From Saccharothrix longispora (lineage in GTDB: Bacteria; Actinomycetota; Actinomycetes; Mycobacteriales; Pseudonocardiaceae): a DNA stretch of 64,000 bases. Numbering within the stretch: position 1 is the stretch's first letter; every line of letters begins with the position of its first letter. The stretch spans positions 558,001-622,000 of the forward strand of contig NZ_NSDM01000001.1 of assembly GCF_030852425.1 (NCBI RefSeq), given 5' to 3'. The notes under the pieces are model-generated. The model made no database searches. It saw only the letters and a program-made list of their open reading frames with translations, and was not told the origin of the DNA. A program made the translations under genes and the position numbers. Positions 42,863 through 50,284 of this stretch are shown here, one piece after another.

Positions 42863-43621
42863 ATGACTCTGCTCGCCGTTGAACGGATCAAGCTGTTCTC
42901 CACCCGCTCGCCGTGGTGGTGCATGCTGCTCGCCCTCGGGTTGACCGTGGGCCTCACCGCCCTGATCTCGGCCAACTGGACGGGGCCGCTGCCGGTGATC
43001 GGCGCGGTGTTCACGCACACGTTCGGCCTGTACGTGATCATGGTGATGGCCGCGCTGGCGGTCACCACCGAGTACCGCTTCGGCACCATCAGGTCGACGT
43101 TCCAGGCCGTGCCGGACCGCATCTCGCCGATGATCGCCAAGGCCGTCGTCGTGATGCTGCTCGCCGGCCTGGTCGGCGAGGCCGCCGCGTTCGGGTCGTG
43201 GGGCCTGAGCTGGCTGCTCGCCGACGACACCTCGCAGCTCGCGCTGACCTCGGCCAACGACTGGCGGCACGTCGCGGGCGTCGGCCTCGTCTACGCGGCG
43301 GGCGCGCTGCTCGCCCTCGGCGTGGGCGCGCTGGTGCGGCAGACCGCGGGCGCCGTGTCGATCATCCTGGTGTTCGCGCTGGTCCTGGAGAGCGTCGTCG
43401 GGTTCATCCCGAACATCGGCGACGACATCCAGAAGTGGATGCCGTTCACCGTGGTCAGCAAGTTCATCTTCGGCGACCCGGACCCGAGCGCCATCCCGGA
43501 CGGGGCCGGGCCGCCCGCCATCGGCGAGCTGAGCCCGTGGGGCTCGCTGGCCTACTTCGCCGGCATCGCCGTCGTGGTCTACGTCATCTCGCTGGTGGTC
43601 GTGAAGCGGCGGGACGCGTAA
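42863..43621 (+). CDS. ABC transporter permease (ABC-2 type)
   Basis: A 252-residue membrane protein with six hydrophobic helices, starting after MTLLAVERIKLFSTRSPWW, a basic amphipathic start common in ABC-2 permeases. The stretch TTEYRFGTIRSTFQAVPDR is the cytoplasmic coupling loop contacting the ATPase. It is the only permease in this locus, flanked by two related ATPase genes. It would form the channel of an exporter. Confidence 0.88.
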   Translation: MTLLAVERIKLFSTRSPWWCMLLALGLTVGLTALISANWTGPLPVIGAVFTHTFGLYVIMVMAALAVTTEYRFGTIRSTFQAVPDRISPMIAKAVVVMLLAGLVGEAAAFGSWGLSWLLADDTSQLALTSANDWRHVAGVGLVYAAGALLALGVGALVRQTAGAVSIILVFALVLESVVGFIPNIGDDIQKWMPFTVVSKFIFGDPDPSAIPDGAGPPAIGELSPWGSLAYFAGIAVVVYVISLVVVKRRDA

Positions 43622-43629
43622 GGGGGAGC

Positions 43630-43720
43630 GGGCGGCGCGGTCTTCGGGGGTCGCGCCGCCCGGCACGGGGGAAGGGGGGAACCCGGGTCGCCTTTCGGGG
43701 AGGTGGCCCGGGTTCCCCCC
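43630..43720 (+). terminator. Two successive strong hairpins after the permease gene
   Basis: The first has 10-bp arms (GGGCGGCGCG at 43630-43639, CGCGCCGCCC at 43652-43661). The second has perfect 14-bp arms (GGGGGGAACCCGGG at 43674-43687, CCCGGGTTCCCCCC at 43707-43720) with a 19-nt loop. Together they should separate the first ABC operon from the second ATPase gene. Confidence 0.75.
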
Positions 43721-43821
43721 GCTCTGTTCCCGCTGTGTGGTTCCGCCCGCCGTGTTCCCCCGCTGCGCGGCACCACACCGCTCCAGGTTCGGCACAAGCC
43801 CAGATCGGACGGGGAGAAGTC

Positions 43822-44730
43822 ATGATCGAAGCGACCGGCCTCACCAAGCACTACGGGAAGACCGTGGCCGTGGACGACCTGTCGTTCACCGTCGAGCCCG
43901 GCCGGGTCACCGGCTTCCTCGGCCCGAACGGCGCGGGCAAGTCCACCACCATGCGCATGGTCCTCGGCCTCGACACCCCCACCCGCGGGCGGGTCACCGT
44001 GAACGGCCGGGACTACCGGTCGCTGAAGCAGCCCCTGCGGGTCGTCGGCGCGCTGCTCGACGCCAAGTGGGTGCACCCGAACCGGTCGGCGCACGCCCAC
44101 CTGCACTGGCTGGCCAAGTCCAACGGCATCCCGCTCGAGCGGGTCGACGAGGTGCTGGAGCTGGTCGGCCTCACCCAGGTCGCCAAGCGCCGCGCCGGGT
44201 CCTACTCGCTCGGCATGTCCCAGCGCCTCGGCATCGCGGGCACCCTGCTCGGCGACCCCGACGTGCTGCTGTTCGACGAGCCGGTCAACGGCCTCGACCC
44301 CGAGGGCATCCTCTGGATCAGGCAGTTCATGCACCGGCTGGCCGACGAGGGCAAGACCGTGTTCGTGTCGAGCCACCTGCTCTCGGAGATGGCGCAGACC
44401 GCGCAGGACCTCATCGTCATCGGCCGCGGCAGGTTGATCGCCCAGACCAGCACCGCGCAGTTCATCAAGGAAGCCACCGAGGACACCGTCCGCATCCGCT
44501 CGCCGCACCTCGACCGCCTGCGCGAGCTGCTCGGCGACAGGGCCCGCCTCACCGACTCCGCGACCGGGGACGGCGCGCTCGTGGTGCACGGCGTCGAGGC
44601 GGCGGCCATCGGCGAGCTGGCCGCGGCGAACGGCATCACGCTGCACGAGTTGAGCCCGCAGCTCGGTTCGCTGGAAGAAGCCTTCATGCAGTTGACGAAG
44701 GAATCAGTGGAATACCACGCGGCCGAATAG
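43822..44730 (+). CDS. ABC transporter ATP-binding protein (second paralogue)
   Basis: A 302-residue ATPase clearly duplicated from, or sharing a recent ancestor with, the one at 41938: long blocks match, such as LDAKWVHPNRSA, AKRRAGSYSLGMSQRLGIAG and LNGLDPEG-type Walker B (FDEPVNGLDPEG). The C-terminal domain has diverged more. It has its own ribosome site (GGGGAGAAG) and is cut off from the first operon by two hairpins. No permease follows, so it either shares the permease upstream or serves one elsewhere. Confidence 0.9.
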   Translation: MIEATGLTKHYGKTVAVDDLSFTVEPGRVTGFLGPNGAGKSTTMRMVLGLDTPTRGRVTVNGRDYRSLKQPLRVVGALLDAKWVHPNRSAHAHLHWLAKSNGIPLERVDEVLELVGLTQVAKRRAGSYSLGMSQRLGIAGTLLGDPDVLLFDEPVNGLDPEGILWIRQFMHRLADEGKTVFVSSHLLSEMAQTAQDLIVIGRGRLIAQTSTAQFIKEATEDTVRIRSPHLDRLRELLGDRARLTDSATGDGALVVHGVEAAAIGELAAANGITLHELSPQLGSLEEAFMQLTKESVEYHAAE

Positions 44731-44747
44731 GCCGGCGCGTTCGGAAT

Positions 44748-45953
44748 TCACCTCCCCGGACCGGCGTCCCGCCAGAAGTCGTCGTCCGGCGGCGGGATTT
44801 CGGTGACCACCGGGACCGGGCCCCGGCGGATTCGGTTCCGCCGCGCCACGACGAGCGCCACCGACACGAGGACGGCCGCCACGAAGGTGGTCGCCACGAC
44901 GAGGACGGCCGTGCCGGTGCGGACCTCGTCCCCCGCCGGTTCGGTCGGGCTCGGGGCGGCCGCCGGCTCGTCCGACGTGGCCCCGGTGGTGGCCGGGGGC
45001 GGGGCCAGCGGGTTGTGCCCGACCAGGGGGACGTCGGCGGTCAGCGCGGCGACCGCGTCCACCTGGCCGAAGCCGGTCGCGTCGTCCCGGCCGGGCGCCT
45101 GGAGGTCGGTCGCGGTCGCGACGAGGCGGTTCACCACGTTGCCCGCGTCGAGGTCGGGGTAGCGGGACCTGACCAGCGCCGCGACGCCGGAGACCAGGGC
45201 CGTCGCGGCGCTCGTGCCGTCCACGGCGGCGTACCCGGAGGCGGCCTTGGCCAGGGGCAGCGCGGTCACGACGCCCTGCGCGGGCGCGGCCAGCACGGTC
45301 TCCGGGCCGATGTTCGAGCCGGTCCACGGCGCACCGCCGGGGACGGTGCCGGACACGGCGACGACGCCCTTGATGTTGGCCGGCGCGCCCACGTGCAGCA
45401 CGCCCTCGTTGCCGGTGCCGGCGACCACCACGACGTCGCGGTCCAGCGCGTCGTTGACCGCGCGCAGCAGGTCGGGCGTGAGCGTCGCGACCGACGTCAG
45501 CGACAGGTTCACCACGTCCGCGCCGTGGTCGACGGCCCAGGTCACACCCTCGGCCACGGACGTCGTGGTGAACCGGTCGCCCTCGGCCCCGACCGACACC
45601 GGCAGCACCTTCGCCGCCGGGGCCACGCCCAGCGCGCCGCCGTCCACGCCCCGGCCGGCGATCAGCGCGGCCATCGCGGTGCCGTGGCCGTCGTTGTCGC
45701 GCGTGCCGTCCGTGCCGCCCGCCGAGCCGAAGCCGGCACCGGGCAGCAGCGCGCCCGCGAGGTCGGGCGCGGTGGCGTCCACGCCCGAGTCGACGACGGC
45801 GACCACGACCCCCTCGCCGCGCGTGGTGGCGTGCGCGGTCGGCACGCCGAGCGCGGCCAGGTGCCACTGCCGCTCCTGGATCGTCTGCGCGCCCGCCGGC
45901 GCGGGCGCGCACAACGCGATCAGGACCGCGGTGAGAACCGCTCTGCCCAGCAC
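44748..45953 (-). CDS. Mycosin-like S8 subtilisin protease, membrane-anchored
   Basis: A 401-residue serine protease. It has a signal peptide (to PAGAQT), then the subtilase triad: Asp in VVAVVDSGVD, His in NDGHGTAMAALIAG, Ser in VDGTSAATALVSGV; the oxyanion Asn is in VAGTGNEG. After residue 330 a Pro/Ala/Thr linker leads to one membrane helix (GTAVLVVATTFVAAVLVSVALVVA) and a basic tail. This layout is that of type VII secretion mycosins (MycP), which cap the ESX complex. No EccB-E or WXG100 genes are near, so it is an orphan. Confidence 0.9.
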   Translation of the reverse strand: MLGRAVLTAVLIALCAPAPAGAQTIQERQWHLAALGVPTAHATTRGEGVVVAVVDSGVDATAPDLAGALLPGAGFGSAGGTDGTRDNDGHGTAMAALIAGRGVDGGALGVAPAAKVLPVSVGAEGDRFTTTSVAEGVTWAVDHGADVVNLSLTSVATLTPDLLRAVNDALDRDVVVVAGTGNEGVLHVGAPANIKGVVAVSGTVPGGAPWTGSNIGPETVLAAPAQGVVTALPLAKAASGYAAVDGTSAATALVSGVAALVRSRYPDLDAGNVVNRLVATATDLQAPGRDDATGFGQVDAVAALTADVPLVGHNPLAPPPATTGATSDEPAAAPSPTEPAGDEVRTGTAVLVVATTFVAAVLVSVALVVARRNRIRRGPVPVVTEIPPPDDDFWRDAGPGR

Positions 45954-46182
45954 CCAATTCCCCCTGTGGTCGGCATCACAAATATTCCATGTCGGTCATG
46001 TTTCACGGATCTCGGTTGAGGCAACCGGAGCAATCCGTTCGTTAAGAGGTCGTGAACTCCGGCACAGGCCCATGACAAACGCATCGGAAACGGGTCAGAT
46101 GTAAAGCAACGAATCGTGAGGTGGGTGCCACCCGCACGCGAATTCGGATACCCCCGTCAAGGAACCCCCCGGAGGTGAACCC

Positions 46183-46779
46183 GTGACGGTGCTTGATCCG
46201 GACCTGAACGCCGACCAGTCGGCGACCGGGCCGAAGGAGCTGCCCGGGGAGAAGATGCCCAGGCAACGCGACCACGCCCTCCGCGTCGAACCGATGCTGG
46301 CGCTGGAATGGTCGCACGCGATCGAAGCCGCGGGAGCGGTCGGGATCGCGGACTCGCCCGCACAGGCCCGTCGGGCCTGGATCCACCGGGCCGACGAACG
46401 ACAGGTCCTCACCCTCTTCCGCGCAGTCGGGTCCGACGCCCCCGCCCCCTGGTGGCTGAGGGCACTGGACCGGGGCAGGATCGCCTCGCGCGCGGCGGCC
46501 TACGCGATCGAGGACGAGGTGACCCGCCTGCTGGCCCACCGGCCGGGGTGGGTGTTCGTCCCGTGGGCCGACGAGGGCGAGGTCGGCTACTGGGAGTTCG
46601 TGCCGTCGGAGAGCGGCGTGTACGGCCCCGCCGAGCCCACCACCGTGCAGTTCACGGACCGGCACCCCGGTTTCGTCGACCTGCTCCCGGCGCACCGGGG
46701 CCCCGGTCGGCGCCAAGCCATCGAGTTCACCCCGGCCGAGCTGCGCGAGCAGATCGAGGACCTGGAGAACATCGCCTAG
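46183..46779 (+). CDS. Conserved-looking hypothetical protein
   Basis: A 198-residue soluble protein with no signal peptide. The middle is Trp- and Arg-rich (QARRAWIHRADERQVLTLFRAVGSD, WWLRALDRGRIASRAAAYAI), then a beta-rich part (WVFVPWADEGEVGYWEFVPS) and an acidic C-terminal helix. I do not recognise a family. Good codon use and a strong GGAGG before the GTG support it as real. It precedes trmB by 23 nt and could be co-transcribed, though trmB has its own promoter hexamer. Confidence 0.7.
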   Translation: MTVLDPDLNADQSATGPKELPGEKMPRQRDHALRVEPMLALEWSHAIEAAGAVGIADSPAQARRAWIHRADERQVLTLFRAVGSDAPAPWWLRALDRGRIASRAAAYAIEDEVTRLLAHRPGWVFVPWADEGEVGYWEFVPSESGVYGPAEPTTVQFTDRHPGFVDLLPAHRGPGRRQAIEFTPAELREQIEDLENIA

Positions 46780-46802
46780 CGCACCACCTAGGCTGTACGC
46801 CC

Positions 46803-47513
46803 GTGACGTCCAGCCAGCAGCGACCGCCCCACCACCGATCCGTCGTCAGCTACGTGCAACGCGGTGAACGGATGACGGTGGGGCAGCAGCGCGCATGGGA
46901 CCGCCACTGGGAGCGCTTGGGCCAGGAGGTCAAGGCGCTCCCGGCCGGTCCCGTGCACTTCGCCGACTGGTTCGGCCGCGAGGCGCCGGTGGTGCTGGAG
47001 ATCGGGTCCGGGATGGGCGAGACGACCTCGCAGCTGGTCGCCGCCGCGCCCGAGCTGAACTACGTGGCCGTCGAGGTCTACAAGCCCGGCCTGGCGCAAC
47101 TGCTGCTGCGCGCCGAGGCGCTCGGCGTCGAGAACCTGCGGGTCCTGCGCGGTGACGCGGTCGACCTGCTCACCGACCACGTCGAACCCGGTTCGCTCGC
47201 CGGGGTGCGGATCTTCTTCCCCGACCCGTGGCCGAAGAAGAAGCACCACAAGCGGCGGCTCGTGCAGCCGGAGTTCGTGCGCCTGGTCGCCACCCGCCTG
47301 CGGCCCGGCGGCACGCTGCACCTGGCCACCGACTGGGAGTCGTACGCCGAGCAGATGCTGGAGGTCTGCTCCGCCGAGCCGCTGCTGCGCAACCTGCACG
47401 ACGGCTGGGCCCCGCGCCCGGACTGGCGGCCGGTGACGAAGTTCGAGCAGCGCGCCGTCGAGGAGGACCGGATCAGCCACGACCTGATGTTCGAGCGGAA
47501 CGAACTCACCTGA
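46803..47513 (+). CDS. trmB: tRNA (guanine-N7-)-methyltransferase
   Basis: A 236-residue SAM-dependent methyltransferase that makes m7G46 in the variable loop of tRNAs. Motif I is LEIGSGMGETTSQLV, the acidic SAM end is VAVEVYKPGL, and the TrmB signature is FFPDPWPKKKHHKRR, followed by LVQPEFVRLVATRLRPGG and HLATDWESYAEQM. Length and motifs are standard. A TAGGCT hexamer 8 nt before the GTG suggests leaderless mRNA; a hairpin ends the gene. Confidence 0.96.
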   Translation: MTSSQQRPPHHRSVVSYVQRGERMTVGQQRAWDRHWERLGQEVKALPAGPVHFADWFGREAPVVLEIGSGMGETTSQLVAAAPELNYVAVEVYKPGLAQLLLRAEALGVENLRVLRGDAVDLLTDHVEPGSLAGVRIFFPDPWPKKKHHKRRLVQPEFVRLVATRLRPGGTLHLATDWESYAEQMLEVCSAEPLLRNLHDGWAPRPDWRPVTKFEQRAVEEDRISHDLMFERNELT

Positions 47514-47532
47514 CCGTGTACTGAAGACACGT

Positions 47533-47561
47533 CGTCGGGTCGTCGAGACGACGACCCGACG
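47533..47561 (+). terminator. Stem-loop terminator after trmB
   Basis: Perfect 13-bp arms (CGTCGGGTCGTCG at 47533-47545 and CGACGACCCGACG at 47549-47561) with a 3-nt loop, 19 bp after the stop codon. Confidence 0.8.
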
Positions 47562-47658
47562 TGGTTCCCTCACCCCTTGGTGTGGTGTTTGTCGATCACC
47601 CGTCGTGCCCCGTCCGGCAGTGACGGGTGACCGCGTTCCGCAACTACGGTTGCCGTCC

Positions 47659-48780
47659 GTGACCTCAGCAGACAACGAACCGGCACCGCTCGACGTGGAC
47701 GCGGCGGAGGGCTTCCTGCGCATGTTCCACATCGCGCACCCGGAGGCGGGGCCCGTCGGCCCGAGGCTGTGCCGGGTCCGCGACGAGATCGCCGGAACCG
47801 GCACCTACCGCCACACCCCGGACGAGCTGGCGTACGGGGCGCGCATCGCCCTGCGCGACAGCGGCTGGTGCACCAGCGGCGTGCCGTGGCGCCGGCTCAA
47901 GGTCCGCGACCTGCGCGGCTTCCGCAACGCCGCCGCCGTCGCGGGCGAGTGCGTCGAGCACCTGCGCCTGGCCACCAACGGCGGCGCGATCCGCCCCCTG
48001 ATCACGGTGTTCGCCCCCGACGCGCCGGGCGCGCCCGGCCCGTGCATCTGGAACGAGCAGCTCGTCCGGTACGCGGGCCACCCCGACGGCACCGGCGACC
48101 GCCGCTACACCGCGTTCACCGCGGCGGTGCGGGAGATGGGCTGGCGACCGCCCGGCGAGCCCGGCCGGTTCGACGTGCTGCCGCTGGTCGTGGAGACCGC
48201 GCACGAGGGTGCGAAGCTGTTCACCGTGCCGCCGGACGTCGTGCACGAGGTGTGCCTGGAGCACCCCGACCTGCCCTGGTTCGGGCGGCTGGGGCTGCGC
48301 TGGCACGCCGTGCCGGTGATCACCGGCATGCGGCTGTCCATCGGCGGCGTCGACTACCCCGCCGCGCCGTTCAACTCGTGGTTCGTCGGCTCCGAGATCG
48401 GAGCGCGCAGCCTCGCCGACGAGAACGCCTGCGGCGCCGCCCGGCCCGTGGCGGAGGCGCTGGGCCTGGACACGACGACGGAGCGCTCGCTGTGGCGCGA
48501 CCGCGCTGTCGTCGAGCTGAACCGGGCCGTGCTGCACTCGTTCGACCTGGCCGAGGTCACCATCACCGACCACCACGCGGAGGCGCTGCACCGCCTGTCC
48601 TGGCTGCGCTCGCGGCAGCGCTCCTCGGGCGGCAGGCCCGCGTTCCGCCTCGACCCCGGGGCCGCCCGCCGGGCCCGCGCCGGCGGCCCCGGCCGCTTCG
48701 CCCCGGCCCCGGCCGAGACCACCGCCCCCCAGTCGCCCGGCCGCCTCGCCGAACTGCTCCGGCGGCGCGCCGGGGTCTGA
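47659..48780 (+). CDS. Divergent bacterial nitric oxide synthase oxygenase homologue
   Basis: A 373-residue protein that aligns by eye over its length with bacterial NOS: GTGTYRHTPDELAYGARIA, HLRLATNGGAIRPLITVFAPD, IWNEQLVRYAG, LRWHAVPVITGMRLSIGGVDY, AAPFNSWFVGSEIGARSLAD and VELNRAVLHSF. The substrate Glu (246) is kept. The heme-ligand loop, normally WRNxxRCIGR, reads LRDSGWCTSGVPW: the Cys (71) remains but the Trp, Asn, both Arg and the Gly have changed. The C-terminal W-x-W-L-x-PP pterin motif is absent and replaced by an Ala/Arg/Gly-rich tail. It may not make NO. A TACGGT hexamer 8 nt upstream implies leaderless mRNA. Confidence 0.85.
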   Translation: MTSADNEPAPLDVDAAEGFLRMFHIAHPEAGPVGPRLCRVRDEIAGTGTYRHTPDELAYGARIALRDSGWCTSGVPWRRLKVRDLRGFRNAAAVAGECVEHLRLATNGGAIRPLITVFAPDAPGAPGPCIWNEQLVRYAGHPDGTGDRRYTAFTAAVREMGWRPPGEPGRFDVLPLVVETAHEGAKLFTVPPDVVHEVCLEHPDLPWFGRLGLRWHAVPVITGMRLSIGGVDYPAAPFNSWFVGSEIGARSLADENACGAARPVAEALGLDTTTERSLWRDRAVVELNRAVLHSFDLAEVTITDHHAEALHRLSWLRSRQRSSGGRPAFRLDPGAARRARAGGPGRFAPAPAETTAPQSPGRLAELLRRRAGV

Positions 48781-48799
48781 GGTCCGCCCCGTCCTTTCG

Positions 48800-48898
48800 T
48801 CAGCGCTGGGAGTCGACCAGCACACCGGCGAGCGCCATCAGCACGAGCACCAGGAGGCCGAGCACGGCTCCCGCCCACGTCATCACCACTCCGAACAT
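48800..48898 (-). CDS. 32-residue single-helix membrane protein
   Basis: A short frame, MFGVVMTWAGAVLG followed by LLVLVLMALAGVLVDSQR, encoding one membrane helix and a short charged tail. The ATG has a good ribosome site (GGAG, 7 nt away), which the longer frame through it lacks. It is convergent with the NOS-like gene and divergent from the histidine kinase. Such peptides often regulate a membrane partner; the kinase next door is a candidate, but this is a guess. Confidence 0.6.
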   Translation of the reverse strand: MFGVVMTWAGAVLGLLVLVLMALAGVLVDSQR

Positions 48899-49067
48899 GA
48901 GGTTTCTCCGTTCCCCGACTTGTGCCTCAAGGGTCGCCCCGCGTTTCGTCATCCGGCATCGGCCACCGGGTGTGTTTCGGCGGGCATTCGGGTCAGCCTC
49001 CCGGCGGATGGCCCGCCCGACCGGGGGCGGACGCGCGATCCACCCCGAGGACCTACGGTGGTGTGCC

Positions 49068-50237
49068 GTGGAGAGCACTCACCTGGGGTGGCGCGCGCTG
49101 GCCCGCCGCCAGTGGCCCCTGGCGTGCGCGTTGCTCTTCTTCCTCGGCACGGAGCAGGTCGGCGACGCGGGCTGGTGGCAGCTCCCGGGCACGGCCGTGG
49201 TGTGCGCGCTGGCCGTGCTGGCGCCCCGGCGGCCGTTCGACGCCGCGCTCGCCGCCGCCACCGCCGTGCTCGCCGGGTCCGCGGTGCTCAGGGCCGCCGG
49301 GCAGTCGCCCGCGCTGCCCATGGTCACCGGCCTGGCGATCTCCGAGACGGCGGCCGTCATGGCGATCGTCGCCGTGGCCGTGCGGCAGTCCCCGTGGCCG
49401 CGCGCGGTGGTCGCGGTGGTCGCGCTCGTCGCGGCGGCGGCGGTGTCCGGGCCGCTGCGGCCGAACTACTACCTCCAGCACTGGCCCGACACCGGGTACG
49501 CGGGGCCGGAGGTGTGGCAGCAGGTCCTGGGCGGGTCGGTGCTGCTCGCGCTGTCGATCGGCACCGGGCTGTACTTCCGGGCGCGGGACCGGGAGCGCGC
49601 GACGGCGGTGCGCGCCGAGGTGGCCGCGGCGCAGCACGCGGAGCGGATGGCGCTGGCGCGCGAGCTGCACGACGTGGTCGCGCACTACGTCACCGGGATC
49701 GTGGTGCACGCGCAGGCGGCGCAGGCCGTGCCGGCGGCGGCGCAGGAGGTGCTGCCGGTCATCGTGGACAGCGGGAACGAGGCGTTGACCGCGATGCGCC
49801 GGCTCGTGGGCACGCTGCGCGGCGCGGAGGCCGAGGCGCCCTCGCCGGCCGCGACCAGCGACCTGGCCGACGACGTGCGCGGGGTCGTGGAGCAGTCCGG
49901 GCAGCCGGTGCGCCTGCACGTGGACCTGCCCGACGCGGTGCCGCCGTCACTGGGCCGGTCCGTGCTGCGGCTGGTGCAGGAGTCGCTGACCAACAGCCGG
50001 AAGCACGCCGAGGGCGTGACGGCGGTGGACGTGTCCGTGTCCGTGTCGGAGGGGCGGGTGCACGTGGTGGTGGCCGACGACGGCCGTGCGGTGAGGACCG
50101 CCCCGGTGGGCGGGTCCGGCGGGTACGGCCTGGTGGGGATGCGGGAGCGCGTGGAGCTGCTGGGCGGCCGGTTCAGCGCGGGCGGGCGGGCGGGTGGCGG
50201 CTGGGAGGTCCGCGCCGAGCTGCCGGTGGCCGAGTGA
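49068..50237 (+). CDS. Sensor histidine kinase (HisKA_3), orphan
   Basis: A 389-residue membrane kinase. The first 170 residues have about five hydrophobic helices with an exposed loop (PLRPNYYLQHWPDTGYAGPE). The phospho-acceptor box is ERMALARELHDVVAHYVTGIVV; the ATPase domain shows LRLVQESLTNSRKHAEG, VVADDGR and GLVGMRERVELLGGRF. No response regulator is adjacent, so its partner lies elsewhere. TACGGT ends 8 nt before the GTG, the same arrangement as the NOS-like gene on the other side of the small peptide gene. Confidence 0.9.
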   Translation: MESTHLGWRALARRQWPLACALLFFLGTEQVGDAGWWQLPGTAVVCALAVLAPRRPFDAALAAATAVLAGSAVLRAAGQSPALPMVTGLAISETAAVMAIVAVAVRQSPWPRAVVAVVALVAAAAVSGPLRPNYYLQHWPDTGYAGPEVWQQVLGGSVLLALSIGTGLYFRARDRERATAVRAEVAAAQHAERMALARELHDVVAHYVTGIVVHAQAAQAVPAAAQEVLPVIVDSGNEALTAMRRLVGTLRGAEAEAPSPAATSDLADDVRGVVEQSGQPVRLHVDLPDAVPPSLGRSVLRLVQESLTNSRKHAEGVTAVDVSVSVSEGRVHVVVADDGRAVRTAPVGGSGGYGLVGMRERVELLGGRFSAGGRAGGGWEVRAELPVAE

Positions 50238-50284
50238 GCCGGGCGGTGGCCCCGGGCCACCTGATCCGGGCCACCTGATCCCGG

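Noticed and set aside
46042..46716. A 224-codon minus-strand frame opposite the hypothetical gene before trmB
   Set aside because: No motif, and the plus-strand gene has a strong ribosome site and better residue composition.
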